From: CADEFQ01 sp035433705
Lineage (GTDB): Bacteria > Pseudomonadota > Gammaproteobacteria > Steroidobacterales > Steroidobacteraceae
NCBI GenBank assembly: GCA_035433705.1
Contig: DAORVK010000012.1
Location: 6,810 to 70,809, forward strand
Length of the DNA: 64,000 nucleotides
Reading direction: 5' to 3'
The notes under the pieces are model-generated. The model was not told where the DNA came from. It searched no databases and saw only the letters and a program-made list of their open reading frames with translations. Each line of letters begins with the position of its first letter. The stretch's first letter is position 1. Positions 35,370 through 44,619 of this stretch are shown piece by piece. A program made the position numbers and the translations under genes.

Positions 35370-36299
35370 ATGCGACACACAGCACACACAGTTCTGGCAC
35401 TCGCTGCGCTCACGCTCGCAGCCTGCAGCAAGACGACGCCCTCCACACAGGAGACGGCCGACCACGAATCCGGGGGAGATACGCCAGGACACATTGCGTT
35501 GTCTCCTGAACAGATTCGCACCGCGGGGATCACCCTGGCGCAGGCAAGGTCTGTAGTGATCCGGGAATCCCTGCCCGTCTACGGCACCATCGCACCGGAC
35601 GCCGAGCGCGTGCGGGAGGTGGGGGCGCGCTTTCCGGGGATCATACGCAGCGTTCGCTCCAAAATCGGCGACACAGTACGCGTGGGCGAGACACTCGCCA
35701 CCGTCGAGAGCAACGAGAGCCTGCAGACCTATGCCGTCGTTGCTCCGATCGGCGGAGTCGTTACGGTTCGTCAGGCCAATCCGGGCGAACAGACTGGCGA
35801 CAAGGCACTGTTCACGGTCGCGGATCTGTCGAAGGTGTGGGTAGAGCTCGCGCTCTTCCCGCGTGACCGGGCGAAAGTTCGCGTGGGACAGGCCGTTCGC
35901 GTCGCGAGTGTCGACGCGGGACTTCGCGCCGAAGGCCCGGTGGTCTATGTCGCGCCGTTTGGCAGCAGCAGCAATCAGACACTGACTGCGCGCGTGCGGC
36001 TCGAGAATGCGGAGCGACGCTGGGCGCCCGGTTTGTATGTGAGCGCCGAAGTAACACTCGGCGAGGCGTCTGTGCCTCTCGCAGTGCTCAATGATGCGTT
36101 ACAGAACCTCGCAGGCCGCACCGTCGTCTTCGTACAGACTGACGCAGGGTTCGAACCCCGGCCCGTGCGGATCGGACGCACGGACGGGCAGTGGAGCGAA
36201 GTGCTCGAGGGCCTCGAGCCGGGCGTGCACTACGCCTCCGCAAACAGTTTCATCCTGAAGGTGGAGCTCGGCAAGGGCGAAGCCGGGCACGATCACTGA
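35370..36299 (+). CDS. czcB: Heavy-metal efflux membrane fusion protein (periplasmic adaptor)
   Basis: A 309-residue adaptor. A lipoprotein-type leader (LALAALTLAACSK, Cys19) is followed by a barrel-sandwich/lipoyl half motif (GTIAPDAERVREVGARFPGII and VVAPIGGVVTVRQANPGEQ) and a beta-barrel domain (RVGQAVRVASVD). It is shorter than E. coli CusB, with no extra N-terminal metal-binding domain. It links CzcA to CzcC. It precedes czcA by 10 bases. Confidence 0.86.
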   Translation: MRHTAHTVLALAALTLAACSKTTPSTQETADHESGGDTPGHIALSPEQIRTAGITLAQARSVVIRESLPVYGTIAPDAERVREVGARFPGIIRSVRSKIGDTVRVGETLATVESNESLQTYAVVAPIGGVVTVRQANPGEQTGDKALFTVADLSKVWVELALFPRDRAKVRVGQAVRVASVDAGLRAEGPVVYVAPFGSSSNQTLTARVRLENAERRWAPGLYVSAEVTLGEASVPLAVLNDALQNLAGRTVVFVQTDAGFEPRPVRIGRTDGQWSEVLEGLEPGVHYASANSFILKVELGKGEAGHDH

Positions 36300-36309
36300 G
36301 GGCGCCCTG

Positions 36310-39300
36310 ATGATCGACGTCTTGCTGCGTACTTCTCTCTCCCGGCGCGGAGTGGTGCTGTTTCTCGTTGCGGTGGCCGCCGCAATCGGCGCATGGAGCT
36401 ACCAGCGCCTGCCGATCGATGCCGTGCCCGACATCACGAACGTACAGGTGCAAATCAACACCGCAGCACCGGGGTACTCACCGCTCGAAGTCGAGCAGCG
36501 CATCACCTGGCCCGTCGAAGTGGCGATCGCGGGTCTCCCGCATCTCGAGTACACGCGCTCGCTCTCCCGCTACGGCCTGTCGCAGGTGACCATCGTCTTT
36601 GAAGACGGCACGGACATCTACTTCGCGCGCAACCTGGTCAATGAGCGACTGCTGCAGGCACGCAGCCAGCTGCCAGGCGGCATCGAACCGGAACTCGGAC
36701 CGGTCGCAACCGGCCTGGGGGAGATCTTCCTCTATACGGTACAGGCCGACGCAAATGCCCGCCAGCCGGACGGGCGTCCCTATGATGCCGTCGCCCTGCG
36801 GACCCTGCAGGACTGGGTGATACGTCCCCAGTTGCGCCAGGTGCCCGGCGTCACTGAGGTCAATACGATCGGGGGGTACGAGCGGGAATTCCATGTCACC
36901 CCCGAACCGGGGCGCCTCCTCGCTTTCGGCCTTTCATTCGACGAGATCGTCGCAGCGCTCGAAAGGAACAACGCCAGCATCGGCGCCGGCTATATCGAGC
37001 GCAACGGCGAGCAGTACCTGATCCGCTCGCCCGGCCAGGTCACCGATATCCCCTCGATTGAAGGGATCATCGTCGCTCATCGCGATGGCGTCCCGATCAC
37101 GATTCGCGACGTGGCGGAGATCGGCTACGGCAAGCAATTGCGCACCGGCGCTGCGACCCGCGACGGCAGGGAAACCGTACTCGGCACTGCCGTCATGCTG
37201 ATCGGCGAGAACAGTCGAACGGTCTCAAAGGCGGTCGCCGCGAAGCTCGGGGAAATAGCCGCAACGCTGCCTCGCGGGATCACGGCCGAACCTGTCTACG
37301 ACCGGACGGTGCTCGTCGAGAAAACCATCGCGACGGTGCAGAAGAACCTGCTCGAAGGCGCGCTACTGGTCATCGCAGTTCTTCTGCTGATGCTCGGCAA
37401 CGTGCGTGCCGCGATCCTCACGGCGCTCGTGATTCCGCTTTCGATGCTGCTCCTCATCACGGGCATGGTGGGGTCGAAGGTCAGCGCGAACCTGATGTCC
37501 CTCGGCGCGCTCGACTTCGGGCTCATCGTCGACGGCGCCGTCATCATTGTCGAGAACTGCCTGCTGCGCCTCGCCGAGCGTCAGCATCGCATCGGGCGCG
37601 TGCTCGACATCGAGGAACGGCTGCACACGGTGTTTATCGCCACGCGTGAAGTGTTCACGCCGAGCCTCGTGAGCGTGCTGGTCGTCATTCTCGTCAATCT
37701 GCCGATCCTCGCGCTGAGCGGGGTCGAAGGGCGGATGTTCCGGCCGATGGCACTCACCGTCATGATGGCGCTCGTCGCCGCGCTCGTGCTCTCGCTGACC
37801 TTCGTTCCCGCGGCGGTCGCGCTGTTCCTGCGTGGTCGCATCGAGGAGAAGGAGAACCGGATCGTGCGCGGCGCGCGACGCCTGTACGGGCCGGTCCTCG
37901 GGTTTGCGCTACGATTTCGCGCGCCGATCCTCGGCGGTGCTGTCGCACTCGTGCTGCTCTGCGGCTGGCTCGGCTCGCGACTCGGATCGGAGTTCATCCC
38001 GAGTCTCGACGAGGGCGACCTCGCGGTGCAGGCGCTGCGTATGCCCGGCACCAGTCTCTCTCAATCAATAGCAATGCAGCTGCAACTGGAACGCGCGCTG
38101 CATGGCTTGCCCGAGATCAACACCTACTTCTCCCGCGTCGGTACTGCGGAGGTCGCCACCGATCCGATGCCGCCGAGCATCTCGGACGGCTACATCATGA
38201 TGAAGGATCGCCGCGACTGGCCGGACCCTCGCAAGTCAAAGGCCACTCTCGTGCAGGAGATCGAGCAGCGGCTCGAGGCCGTGCCTGGCAACGCGCTCGA
38301 GGTGAGCCAGCCCATCCAGCTGCGATTCAATGAACTCATCTCCGGCGTGCGCTCCGATCTCGGCGTCAAGATCTACGGCGACGATCTCGCGCAGCTGCTC
38401 GAGACTGGCAACGACATCGCACGCGTGCTGACGCGGATGGCGGGGGCCGACGGCGTCAAGGTCGAGCAGGTCGCTGGCCTGCCCGTCCTCTCGGTGGAGC
38501 CCGACCGCGCTTCCCTCTATCGCTACGGCCTCAATGTCGCAGATGTGCAGGATGTACTCGCGGCCGCCACCGGCGGCGCGCAGGCGGGCCAGGTGTTCGA
38601 GGGCGACCGGCGCTTCAGCATCGTGGTGCGACTCCCTGAACAGCTTCGCGGCGATGTGACCATGCTGTCGCGCCTGCCCATTCCACTGCCGCAGGCTGGG
38701 TACGTTCCGTTGGGCGAAGTCGCGACACTGTCGCTGACGAACGGCCCGAACCAGGTGAGCCGCGAGAACGGCAAGCGGCGACTCGTCGTGACGACGAACG
38801 TGCGCGGGCGCGATCTCGGTGGCTTCGTGTCCGAAGCCCGTGAGCGCATCGCGCAGCAGGTCTCGCTGCCGACCGGCTACTGGCTGGACTATGGAGGTAC
38901 GTTCGAGCAACTGCAGTCGGCATCACAGCGCCTCACACTGCTGGTGCCCGCAACGCTCGGGCTGATCTTCGCGCTGCTGCTTCTGACCTTCGGCTCGGCG
39001 AAGGACGCGGCGCTCGTGTTCAGTGGCGTGCCATTGGCGCTCACCGGCGGGGTACTTGCGCTCTGGCTGCGCGACATCCCGCTGTCGATCACGGCAGGCG
39101 TGGGATTCATCACGTTGTCGGGCGTCGCCGTGCTGACCGGCGTCGTCATGGTCGCCGCGTTCCGCGATCGGCTGGCCAACGGAGCCAGCATTGATGTCGC
39201 GATACGCGAAGGCGCCATGCTGCGTTTGCGGCCCATCCTGATGGTGGCGCTGGTGGCTGCGCTCGGATTCCTGCCCATGGCGCTCAATACGGGCACGGGC

Positions 39301-39414
39301 GCCGAAGTCCAGCGCCCGCTCGCCACGGTAGTCATCGGCGGCATCGTTTCCTCGACGCTGCTGACCCTGCTCGTCCTGCCTGGTCTGTACCGCATGACCT
39401 GGCGGAAGGGTTGA
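36310..39414 (+). CDS. czcA: Heavy-metal RND efflux pump (CzcA/HME1 type)
   Basis: A 1034-residue inner-membrane RND protein. The N-terminal RRGVVLFLVAVAA helix, two large periplasmic loops and the TM4 proton-relay motif DFGLIVDGAVIIVEN are present. That motif follows the HME1 pattern (DFG-x3-DGA-x3-EN) linked to Zn/Co/Cd export, whereas Cu/Ag pumps (CusA) have a different one, so divalent cations are the more likely cargo. C-terminal repeats of the same fold include GSAKDAALVFSGVPLALTGG and FITLSGVAVLTGVVM. The specificity is inferred from the motif. Confidence 0.9.
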   Translation: MIDVLLRTSLSRRGVVLFLVAVAAAIGAWSYQRLPIDAVPDITNVQVQINTAAPGYSPLEVEQRITWPVEVAIAGLPHLEYTRSLSRYGLSQVTIVFEDGTDIYFARNLVNERLLQARSQLPGGIEPELGPVATGLGEIFLYTVQADANARQPDGRPYDAVALRTLQDWVIRPQLRQVPGVTEVNTIGGYEREFHVTPEPGRLLAFGLSFDEIVAALERNNASIGAGYIERNGEQYLIRSPGQVTDIPSIEGIIVAHRDGVPITIRDVAEIGYGKQLRTGAATRDGRETVLGTAVMLIGENSRTVSKAVAAKLGEIAATLPRGITAEPVYDRTVLVEKTIATVQKNLLEGALLVIAVLLLMLGNVRAAILTALVIPLSMLLLITGMVGSKVSANLMSLGALDFGLIVDGAVIIVENCLLRLAERQHRIGRVLDIEERLHTVFIATREVFTPSLVSVLVVILVNLPILALSGVEGRMFRPMALTVMMALVAALVLSLTFVPAAVALFLRGRIEEKENRIVRGARRLYGPVLGFALRFRAPILGGAVALVLLCGWLGSRLGSEFIPSLDEGDLAVQALRMPGTSLSQSIAMQLQLERALHGLPEINTYFSRVGTAEVATDPMPPSISDGYIMMKDRRDWPDPRKSKATLVQEIEQRLEAVPGNALEVSQPIQLRFNELISGVRSDLGVKIYGDDLAQLLETGNDIARVLTRMAGADGVKVEQVAGLPVLSVEPDRASLYRYGLNVADVQDVLAAATGGAQAGQVFEGDRRFSIVVRLPEQLRGDVTMLSRLPIPLPQAGYVPLGEVATLSLTNGPNQVSRENGKRRLVVTTNVRGRDLGGFVSEARERIAQQVSLPTGYWLDYGGTFEQLQSASQRLTLLVPATLGLIFALLLLTFGSAKDAALVFSGVPLALTGGVLALWLRDIPLSITAGVGFITLSGVAVLTGVVMVAAFRDRLANGASIDVAIREGAMLRLRPILMVALVAALGFLPMALNTGTGAEVQRPLATVVIGGIVSSTLLTLLVLPGLYRMTWRKG

Positions 39415-39424
39415 GAGGAAGAAT

Positions 39425-39497
39425 TGGTGCCGGGTTTTCGGTTATTCGGTTATTTGCCAGAAGCGCAAATAACCGAATAACCGAAAACCCGGCACCA
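39425..39497. repeat. Long palindromic repeat, copy C
   Basis: The arms 39425-39455 and 39467-39497 are 31-base perfect inverted repeats around the 11-base spacer GCCAGAAGCGC, which ends in GAAGCGC like that of copy B. It fills the gap between the convergent stops of czcA (39414) and the exporter gene (39503). The arm sequence is identical to that of copy B. Confidence 0.9.
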
Positions 39498-39502
39498 TGC
39501 TT

Positions 39503-40276
39503 CTAACGTGAACTCAGGTCGTGGGCGAGCCGCAGCAGGCTCGTTGCAATCACGAGCAGGCCCACCGCGATCGTGAACGGCCGCACGGACACCCGTCGCG
39601 CAAGGAACGCCGCAAACGGGGCTGCGATCAGCGCCCCGCACAGCAGCCCGAGAGCGATGCCGGAAAGCTTCGCGAATCCGATGTGCGATACGAGCAGCCC
39701 GAAGACGGCCGCCGCAACGAAGGTCTCGGCGACGGCACCGGTACCGACGACGTGACGCGGGTTCGCGCCGAGCGCGACGAGATTGCTCGTCACGAGCGGC
39801 CCCCAGACACCCGAGGTCGCCTCGAGCAGCCCGCCTGCAAAGCCAACCCCGATCTGTGCGCGTCCGGAGGCACGGTTCGGCAGCGTATGCGTCGCCCGCC
39901 ACACGATGAAGACACCCGCAGCGAGCAGATAGAGGCTGATCGCGATACCGATCCACTGTGCGAAGCTGCGCGTCAGCAGTGTCGCGCCCGCGACACCCCC
40001 CAGGACGCCCGTGATCGAGAGCACAAGCAGCATCCGGGGGTCGATGTTGCGCATCAGGAAATGCGAGACGCCCGAGGCGGTGCCGGTAAAGAGCTTGGCT
40101 CCGTTGACCGACGCGCTCGCAATTTCGCGCGGTACGCCCACCGCGGCCAGTACGGCCGAGCTGATCGCGCCGAAGCCCATCCCAAGCGCGCCGTCGAAGA
40201 TCTGCGCGACAAAACCCACGGCTGCAAAGGCCCAGGTCTCAGGGCTGGACAGGATCGTGAGGGCGGATTGCCACAT
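39503..40276 (-). CDS. TauE/SafE family sulfite/sulfur-compound exporter
   Basis: A 257-residue membrane protein with 7-8 hydrophobic segments and the two TauE/SafE halves: FVAQIFDGALGMGFGAISSAVL near the N-terminus and GFAGGLLEATSGVWGPLVTS in the middle. The family exports sulfite or other sulfonic compounds. Its position divergent from cysJ (110 bases apart) fits a safety valve for sulfite when reduction is limiting. The substrate is inferred from the neighbours. Confidence 0.87.
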   Translation of the reverse strand: MWQSALTILSSPETWAFAAVGFVAQIFDGALGMGFGAISSAVLAAVGVPREIASASVNGAKLFTGTASGVSHFLMRNIDPRMLLVLSITGVLGGVAGATLLTRSFAQWIGIAISLYLLAAGVFIVWRATHTLPNRASGRAQIGVGFAGGLLEATSGVWGPLVTSNLVALGANPRHVVGTGAVAETFVAAAVFGLLVSHIGFAKLSGIALGLLCGALIAAPFAAFLARRVSVRPFTIAVGLLVIATSLLRLAHDLSSR

Positions 40277-40386
40277 GGAGTCGGCGGAGCATGACGTGCT
40301 GCAGGGAGTGGAACGATACCTTTCGATTATGAGGGTATAGCCCCGAAATCGGCGACTCGAAACGCGCGCGTCCGTAGTCTCGACCC
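40277..40386. promoter_or_regulatory. Divergent promoter region of the cys-siroheme operon
   Basis: A 110-base gap between tauE-like and cysJ starts. It contains a short inverted repeat ATACC (40316-40320) and GGTAT (40334-40338) around an AT-rich centre (TTTCGATTATGAG), the only AT-rich patch in the gap. A LysR-type regulator such as CysB could act here. No regulator gene for it is in the window. Confidence 0.3.
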
Positions 40387-42207
40387 ATGTCCGCCGTCCC
40401 CGCGTTACCCTTGCCTTCGCCCGAAGTTCAGCCTCTGCCGGAACCCCGGCTGCGTCTCCTTACGGAGCTGACGCAGGGGCTCGATGCCGGCGCCCTGCTT
40501 TATGTGTCGGGTTACGCGGCCGGGCTCGCTGCCGCCCAGCGCAACGGCCACACCGCCGTCCAGGTCTCGAGCCAGGCCATCGAGCGTGAGCGCGCGACGG
40601 TGCTCTACGCCTCGCACACCGGCAACGGCCGCCGCATCGCCGAGAAACTCGCCGCCTCGCTCGAGTCGCGCGGCCTCGTCGCTCGCGCCGTCGCGGCGGG
40701 CGATTACGCCACACGCGAGCTTGCACAGGAGCGGCTCCTGTATCTCGTCGCGAGTACACACGGTGACGGCGATCCACCCGAAGACGCTCGCGCCTTCTAC
40801 GACTTTCTCCTCGGCCGCAAGGCCCCCCGCCTCGAGAGCCTGCGCTACGCCGTGCTGGCGCTCGGGGACTCGAGCTATCCGAAGTTCTGCGAAGCCGGCC
40901 GAGTCGCCGATGAAAGGCTCGCGGCGCTCGGCGCCGCTGCAATCGCCACCCGCGTCGATTGCGATCTCGACTTCGATGTCGCAGCCACCGACTGGTCAGG
41001 CACCGCGCTACAGCATGCGCTCGAGATCCTGAAGCCGGCCGGCGATGCGCCGCGACTCGCCATCGTCTCGCCCCTGCGCCCGGCGGCGCTCGCGGTCACC
41101 GTCGCGACCCGCGACGCGCCGGTCGTCGCGGAAGTCCTCACCCGCCAGCGCATCACGGGGCGCGCGAGCGATCACCCGGTCACGCACCTCGAAATCGCGG
41201 CGCCGGCGGACAAGCTCGCTTACGAGCCGGGCGACGCCGTTGGCGTCTGGCACCACAATCCCCCATTCCTCGTCGCGCGCATCGCCGAGGTGCTGCAGCT
41301 CGATCTCGCGGCACCCGTCTCGCACGCGGGAGAGGAACGCCCGCTCGGCGACTGGCTCACGCAGCATCGCGAGCTCACGCGTCTCTCGCGTCCGGTGCTC
41401 GAAGCGCATGCGGCGCGTTCCTCTGCACCCGCGCTGCGGGCGCTCATCCAGGGCGACGCCCAGGCGCGTGCTGCAGTGATCCGCGACTGGCAGGTACTCG
41501 ATCTCCTCGAAACGCATTCAGCAGATTGGTCGGCCGAGGAACTGGTCGGCGCGCTGCGCCCGCTCGCCCCGCGGCTCTATTCGATCGCCTCGAGCCGCCA
41601 GGAAGTGGGTGATGAACTGCACCTCACCGTCGCTGCTGTCGACTACGAGCGCGAAGGCGTGCGCCGCGTGGGCGCGGCCTCGCACTTTCTCATGTCCGAG
41701 GCGCCGGAACTGCGCGCCTACATCGAGCCGAACACCCGCTTTCGCCTGCCGGCGGACAGCGATCGCGACCTCATCATGATCGGTGCGGGCACGGGCGTCG
41801 CACCCTATCGCGGGTTCCTGCAGCAGCGCGGCGCGGACGGCGCGCGCGGCCGCCACTGGCTCCTCTTCGGAGCGCGGCGCTTCTCGGGCGATTTTCTCTA
41901 CCAGGCCGAGTGGCTCACGGCCCGCAAACGTGGCTTGCTCCAGCGACTCGATCTTGCCGCTTCTCGCGACCAGGCAGAGAAGGTCTACGTTCAGCACCGC
42001 CTGCGCGAACAGGGGGCGGAACTGTGGCGCTGGATCGCGGGCGGCGCGTCGCTCTATGTGTGCGGCGACGCTACGCGCATGGCGCCCGACGTGCACGCCG
42101 CGCTCGTCGATGTGGCGCAGACACACGGCGGGCATTCGGACGAATCGGCGCAGGCATTCCTCGGCGATCTCGTGGCCGGGCGGCGCTATCTGCGGGACGT
42201 GTACTGA
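40387..42207 (+). CDS. cysJ: Sulfite reductase (NADPH) flavoprotein subunit
   Basis: A 606-residue diflavin reductase. The FMN-binding flavodoxin domain has TVLYASHTGNGRRIAEKLA near residue 72 and STHGDGDPPEDA. The FAD domain has PRLYSIASSRQEV and the NADPH domain IMIGAGTGVAPYRGFLQQR. The C-terminal YVCGDATRMAPDVHAAL and RRYLRDVY are standard CysJ. It passes electrons from NADPH to CysI. It is separated by one base from cysI. Confidence 0.94.
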   Translation: MSAVPALPLPSPEVQPLPEPRLRLLTELTQGLDAGALLYVSGYAAGLAAAQRNGHTAVQVSSQAIERERATVLYASHTGNGRRIAEKLAASLESRGLVARAVAAGDYATRELAQERLLYLVASTHGDGDPPEDARAFYDFLLGRKAPRLESLRYAVLALGDSSYPKFCEAGRVADERLAALGAAAIATRVDCDLDFDVAATDWSGTALQHALEILKPAGDAPRLAIVSPLRPAALAVTVATRDAPVVAEVLTRQRITGRASDHPVTHLEIAAPADKLAYEPGDAVGVWHHNPPFLVARIAEVLQLDLAAPVSHAGEERPLGDWLTQHRELTRLSRPVLEAHAARSSAPALRALIQGDAQARAAVIRDWQVLDLLETHSADWSAEELVGALRPLAPRLYSIASSRQEVGDELHLTVAAVDYEREGVRRVGAASHFLMSEAPELRAYIEPNTRFRLPADSDRDLIMIGAGTGVAPYRGFLQQRGADGARGRHWLLFGARRFSGDFLYQAEWLTARKRGLLQRLDLAASRDQAEKVYVQHRLREQGAELWRWIAGGASLYVCGDATRMAPDVHAALVDVAQTHGGHSDESAQAFLGDLVAGRRYLRDVY

Positions 42208-42208
42208 C

Positions 42209-43882
42209 ATGAGCGACGCCCCGCTCTCGCCCGTGGAGCACATCAAGGCCAGGAGCCGGCTGCTGCGCGGCACGCTCGAGACGAGCCTCGCGGACGCGCC
42301 TACCGGAGCGCTCGCCGAGGACGACACAAGCCTGCTCAAGTTTCATGGCAGCTATCAACAGGACGACCGCGATCTGCGTGAAGAGCGGCGGCTGCAGAAA
42401 CTCGAGCCCGCCTACAGCTTCATGATCCGCACGCGCCTGCCGGGCGGCATCTGCAAGCCGAAGCAGTGGCTCGCACTCGATGAGATCGCGTGCGTGTACG
42501 GGAACGGCACGCTGCGACTCACCACGCGCCAGGCGTTCCAGTTCCATGGCGTGGTGAAGCGCGACCTGAAGGCGACGATGGCCGCCATCAACGCGACATT
42601 GATCGACACGATCGCCGCCTGCGGCGACGTGAACCGCAACGTGATCGCGAGCGCGAACCCGGTCGAGTCCCGGCTGCACGCGGAGATCTACGCCTGGGCC
42701 TCGAAGATCTCCGAACATCTGCTGCCGCGCACGCGCGCCTACCACGAGATCTGGCTCGGCGAGGAAAAGATTGCCGGCACACCCGAAGTCGAGCCGATCT
42801 ACGGAGCGACCTACCTGCCGCGCAAGTTCAAGATCGCACTCGTCGTGCCGCCGCTCAATGACGTCGACGTCTTCGCGCATGATCTTGGCTTCATCGCGAT
42901 CGTCGAGGCAGGTGCGAAGGGTCCGCGCCTCGCGGGCTTCAATGTCGCCGTCGGCGGCGGGCTCGGCGCGACGCATGGCGACGCAGCGACGTACCCGCGA
43001 CTCGCGCAAGTCGCCGGCTTCATCGCGCCCGAAGAGACGCTCGCGGTCACCGAAGCGGTGGTCACGACGCAGCGCGACTTCGGGGACCGCGCCAATCGCA
43101 AGCGTGCACGCCTCAAATACACCATCGAAACAATGGGCCTGCCCGCCTTCATCGCAGAAGTCGAGCGTCGTGCGAGCGTGCGGCTTGCACCTGCGCGACC
43201 CTATGCCTTCACAACGAGTGGCGACCGCTTCGGCTGGACCCAGGGCTTCGACGAGCGCTGGCATCTCAACCTGCGCATCCCGGCCGGTCGCATCGCCGAC
43301 CGCGACAGCGCGCGGCAACTCACCGGTCTGCGCGCCATCGCCCAGATACATCGCGGAGACTTCCGCCTCACGCCGAACCAGAACCTCATCATCGCGAACG
43401 TCGCGGCCGGGGATCGCGCGCCGATCGACGCGCTCGTGCTCGATCACGGGCTCGACCTGTACACGCGTGCCTCACCGACGAGCCTCGACGCGCTCGCCTG
43501 CGTCGCGCTACCGACCTGCCCGCTTGCGATGGCCGAAGCCGAACGCTACCTCCCCGATTTCCTCGCGGCCTTCGAGGCGCGTCTTGCGCATCATGGGCTG
43601 GCGCGGGCCCCGGTGCTCGTGCGCATCTCCGGCTGTCCGAACGGCTGCTCGCGGCCCTGGCTCGCTGAGGTCGCGCTCGTCGGCAAGGCGCCGGGGCGCT
43701 ACAACCTGCATCTCGGCGGCAATGCGACCGGTGAGCGCCTGAACGTGCTCTTTCGCGAGAACCTCGCAGAGGCGGCGATCCTCGAGGCGCTCGATCCGCT
43801 GCTGTGGCAGTACGCAAACGAGCGCCGGCCCGACGAACGCTTCGGAGATTTTCTGTGGCGCGCGAAGCTGCTCTCCGCGTGA
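42209..43882 (+). CDS. cysI: Sulfite reductase hemoprotein subunit (siroheme/4Fe-4S)
   Basis: A 557-residue subunit that reduces sulfite to sulfide by six electrons. The Cys ligands ACVALPTC (C-x5-C) and SGCPNGC (C-x3-C) bind the 4Fe-4S cluster bridged to siroheme. RLTTRQAFQFHGV, the sulfite-site Arg region and GKAPGRYNLHLGGN are also conserved. It begins one base after cysJ and ends in a GTGA overlap with cysH. The genes for its siroheme follow in the same operon. Confidence 0.95.
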   Translation: MSDAPLSPVEHIKARSRLLRGTLETSLADAPTGALAEDDTSLLKFHGSYQQDDRDLREERRLQKLEPAYSFMIRTRLPGGICKPKQWLALDEIACVYGNGTLRLTTRQAFQFHGVVKRDLKATMAAINATLIDTIAACGDVNRNVIASANPVESRLHAEIYAWASKISEHLLPRTRAYHEIWLGEEKIAGTPEVEPIYGATYLPRKFKIALVVPPLNDVDVFAHDLGFIAIVEAGAKGPRLAGFNVAVGGGLGATHGDAATYPRLAQVAGFIAPEETLAVTEAVVTTQRDFGDRANRKRARLKYTIETMGLPAFIAEVERRASVRLAPARPYAFTTSGDRFGWTQGFDERWHLNLRIPAGRIADRDSARQLTGLRAIAQIHRGDFRLTPNQNLIIANVAAGDRAPIDALVLDHGLDLYTRASPTSLDALACVALPTCPLAMAEAERYLPDFLAAFEARLAHHGLARAPVLVRISGCPNGCSRPWLAEVALVGKAPGRYNLHLGGNATGERLNVLFRENLAEAAILEALDPLLWQYANERRPDERFGDFLWRAKLLSA

Positions 43883-44619
43883 AGGCAGCTCCCGCAGGGT
43901 TGCAGATCGCGCGGGCGCGCGATGGCGACCCACAGGCGCTCGAAGCGCTGAATGCCTCGCTCGCGGCGCTATCAGCCATCGAACGCATTGCGTTTGCTTT
44001 CGAGCAGCTGCCGGGCGCGCACATTCTCTCATCCAGTTTCGGCGCCCAGGCCGCTGTTGCGCTGCATGTCACGACACAGATTTCGCCCGACGTGCCGGTT
44101 GTACTCGTCGATACAGGCTATCTTTTTCCCGAGACCTACCGCTTCGTCGACGAGCTGACGCTGCGCCTGAAACTCAACCTGCACGTCGCGCACCCTGCAG
44201 TGTCGGCGGCCTGGATCGAAGCGCGCCACGGAAGGCTCTGGGAAAGCGGGCTCGACGGGCTCGACCACTACGGCCGGATCGTCAAGTCGGAGCCGATGCA
44301 ACGCAAGCTCGATGAGCTGGGCGCGGGTACGTGGATCTCCGGCCTGCGTCGCGTGCAGTCGTCGAGCCGCGCCGCCGCGCCCTTCATCAGCATGCAGGAC
44401 AGGCGTTTCAAACTGCACCCGCTCGCCGACTGGACCGATCGCGACGTCGGTCGCTATCTCGAGCAGCACGCACTGCCGTATCACCCGCTTTGGGAGAAGG
44501 GCTACGTATCGATCGGCGACTGGCACACAACCCGCTCGCTTGCCGAGGCGGGCAGCCTCGAAGGCACGCGCTTCTTTGGCCTGAAGCGCGAGTGCGGCCT
44601 GCACGGCCTCGACGGCTGA
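43879..44619 (+). CDS. cysH: Phosphoadenylyl-sulfate (PAPS) reductase
   Basis: A 246-residue enzyme from a GTG start at 43879 that overlaps the cysI stop (GTGA). SSSFGAQAAVALHV is the PP-loop-like sulfate-site segment, VLVDTGYLFPETY follows, and the catalytic Cys is in KRECGLHG near the C-terminus. There is no CC pair or the other two Cys that hold a 4Fe-4S cluster in APS reductases (SGLRRVQSSSR occupies that place), so it should prefer PAPS with thioredoxin. Genes for ATP sulfurylase and APS kinase are not in the window. Confidence 0.9.
   Translation: MKAAPAGLQIARARDGDPQALEALNASLAALSAIERIAFAFEQLPGAHILSSSFGAQAAVALHVTTQISPDVPVVLVDTGYLFPETYRFVDELTLRLKLNLHVAHPAVSAAWIEARHGRLWESGLDGLDHYGRIVKSEPMQRKLDELGAGTWISGLRRVQSSSRAAAPFISMQDRRFKLHPLADWTDRDVGRYLEQHALPYHPLWEKGYVSIGDWHTTRSLAEAGSLEGTRFFGLKRECGLHGLDG

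Noticed and set aside
36148..36164. GGGTTCGAACCCCGG, tRNA-T-loop-like
   Set aside because: It encodes AGFEPRP in czcB; no tRNA cloverleaf can be folded from the flanks.
36310..39414. Annotation as the Cu/Ag pump CusA
   Set aside because: The TM4 motif is of the DFG-x3-DGA type found in Zn/Co/Cd pumps.
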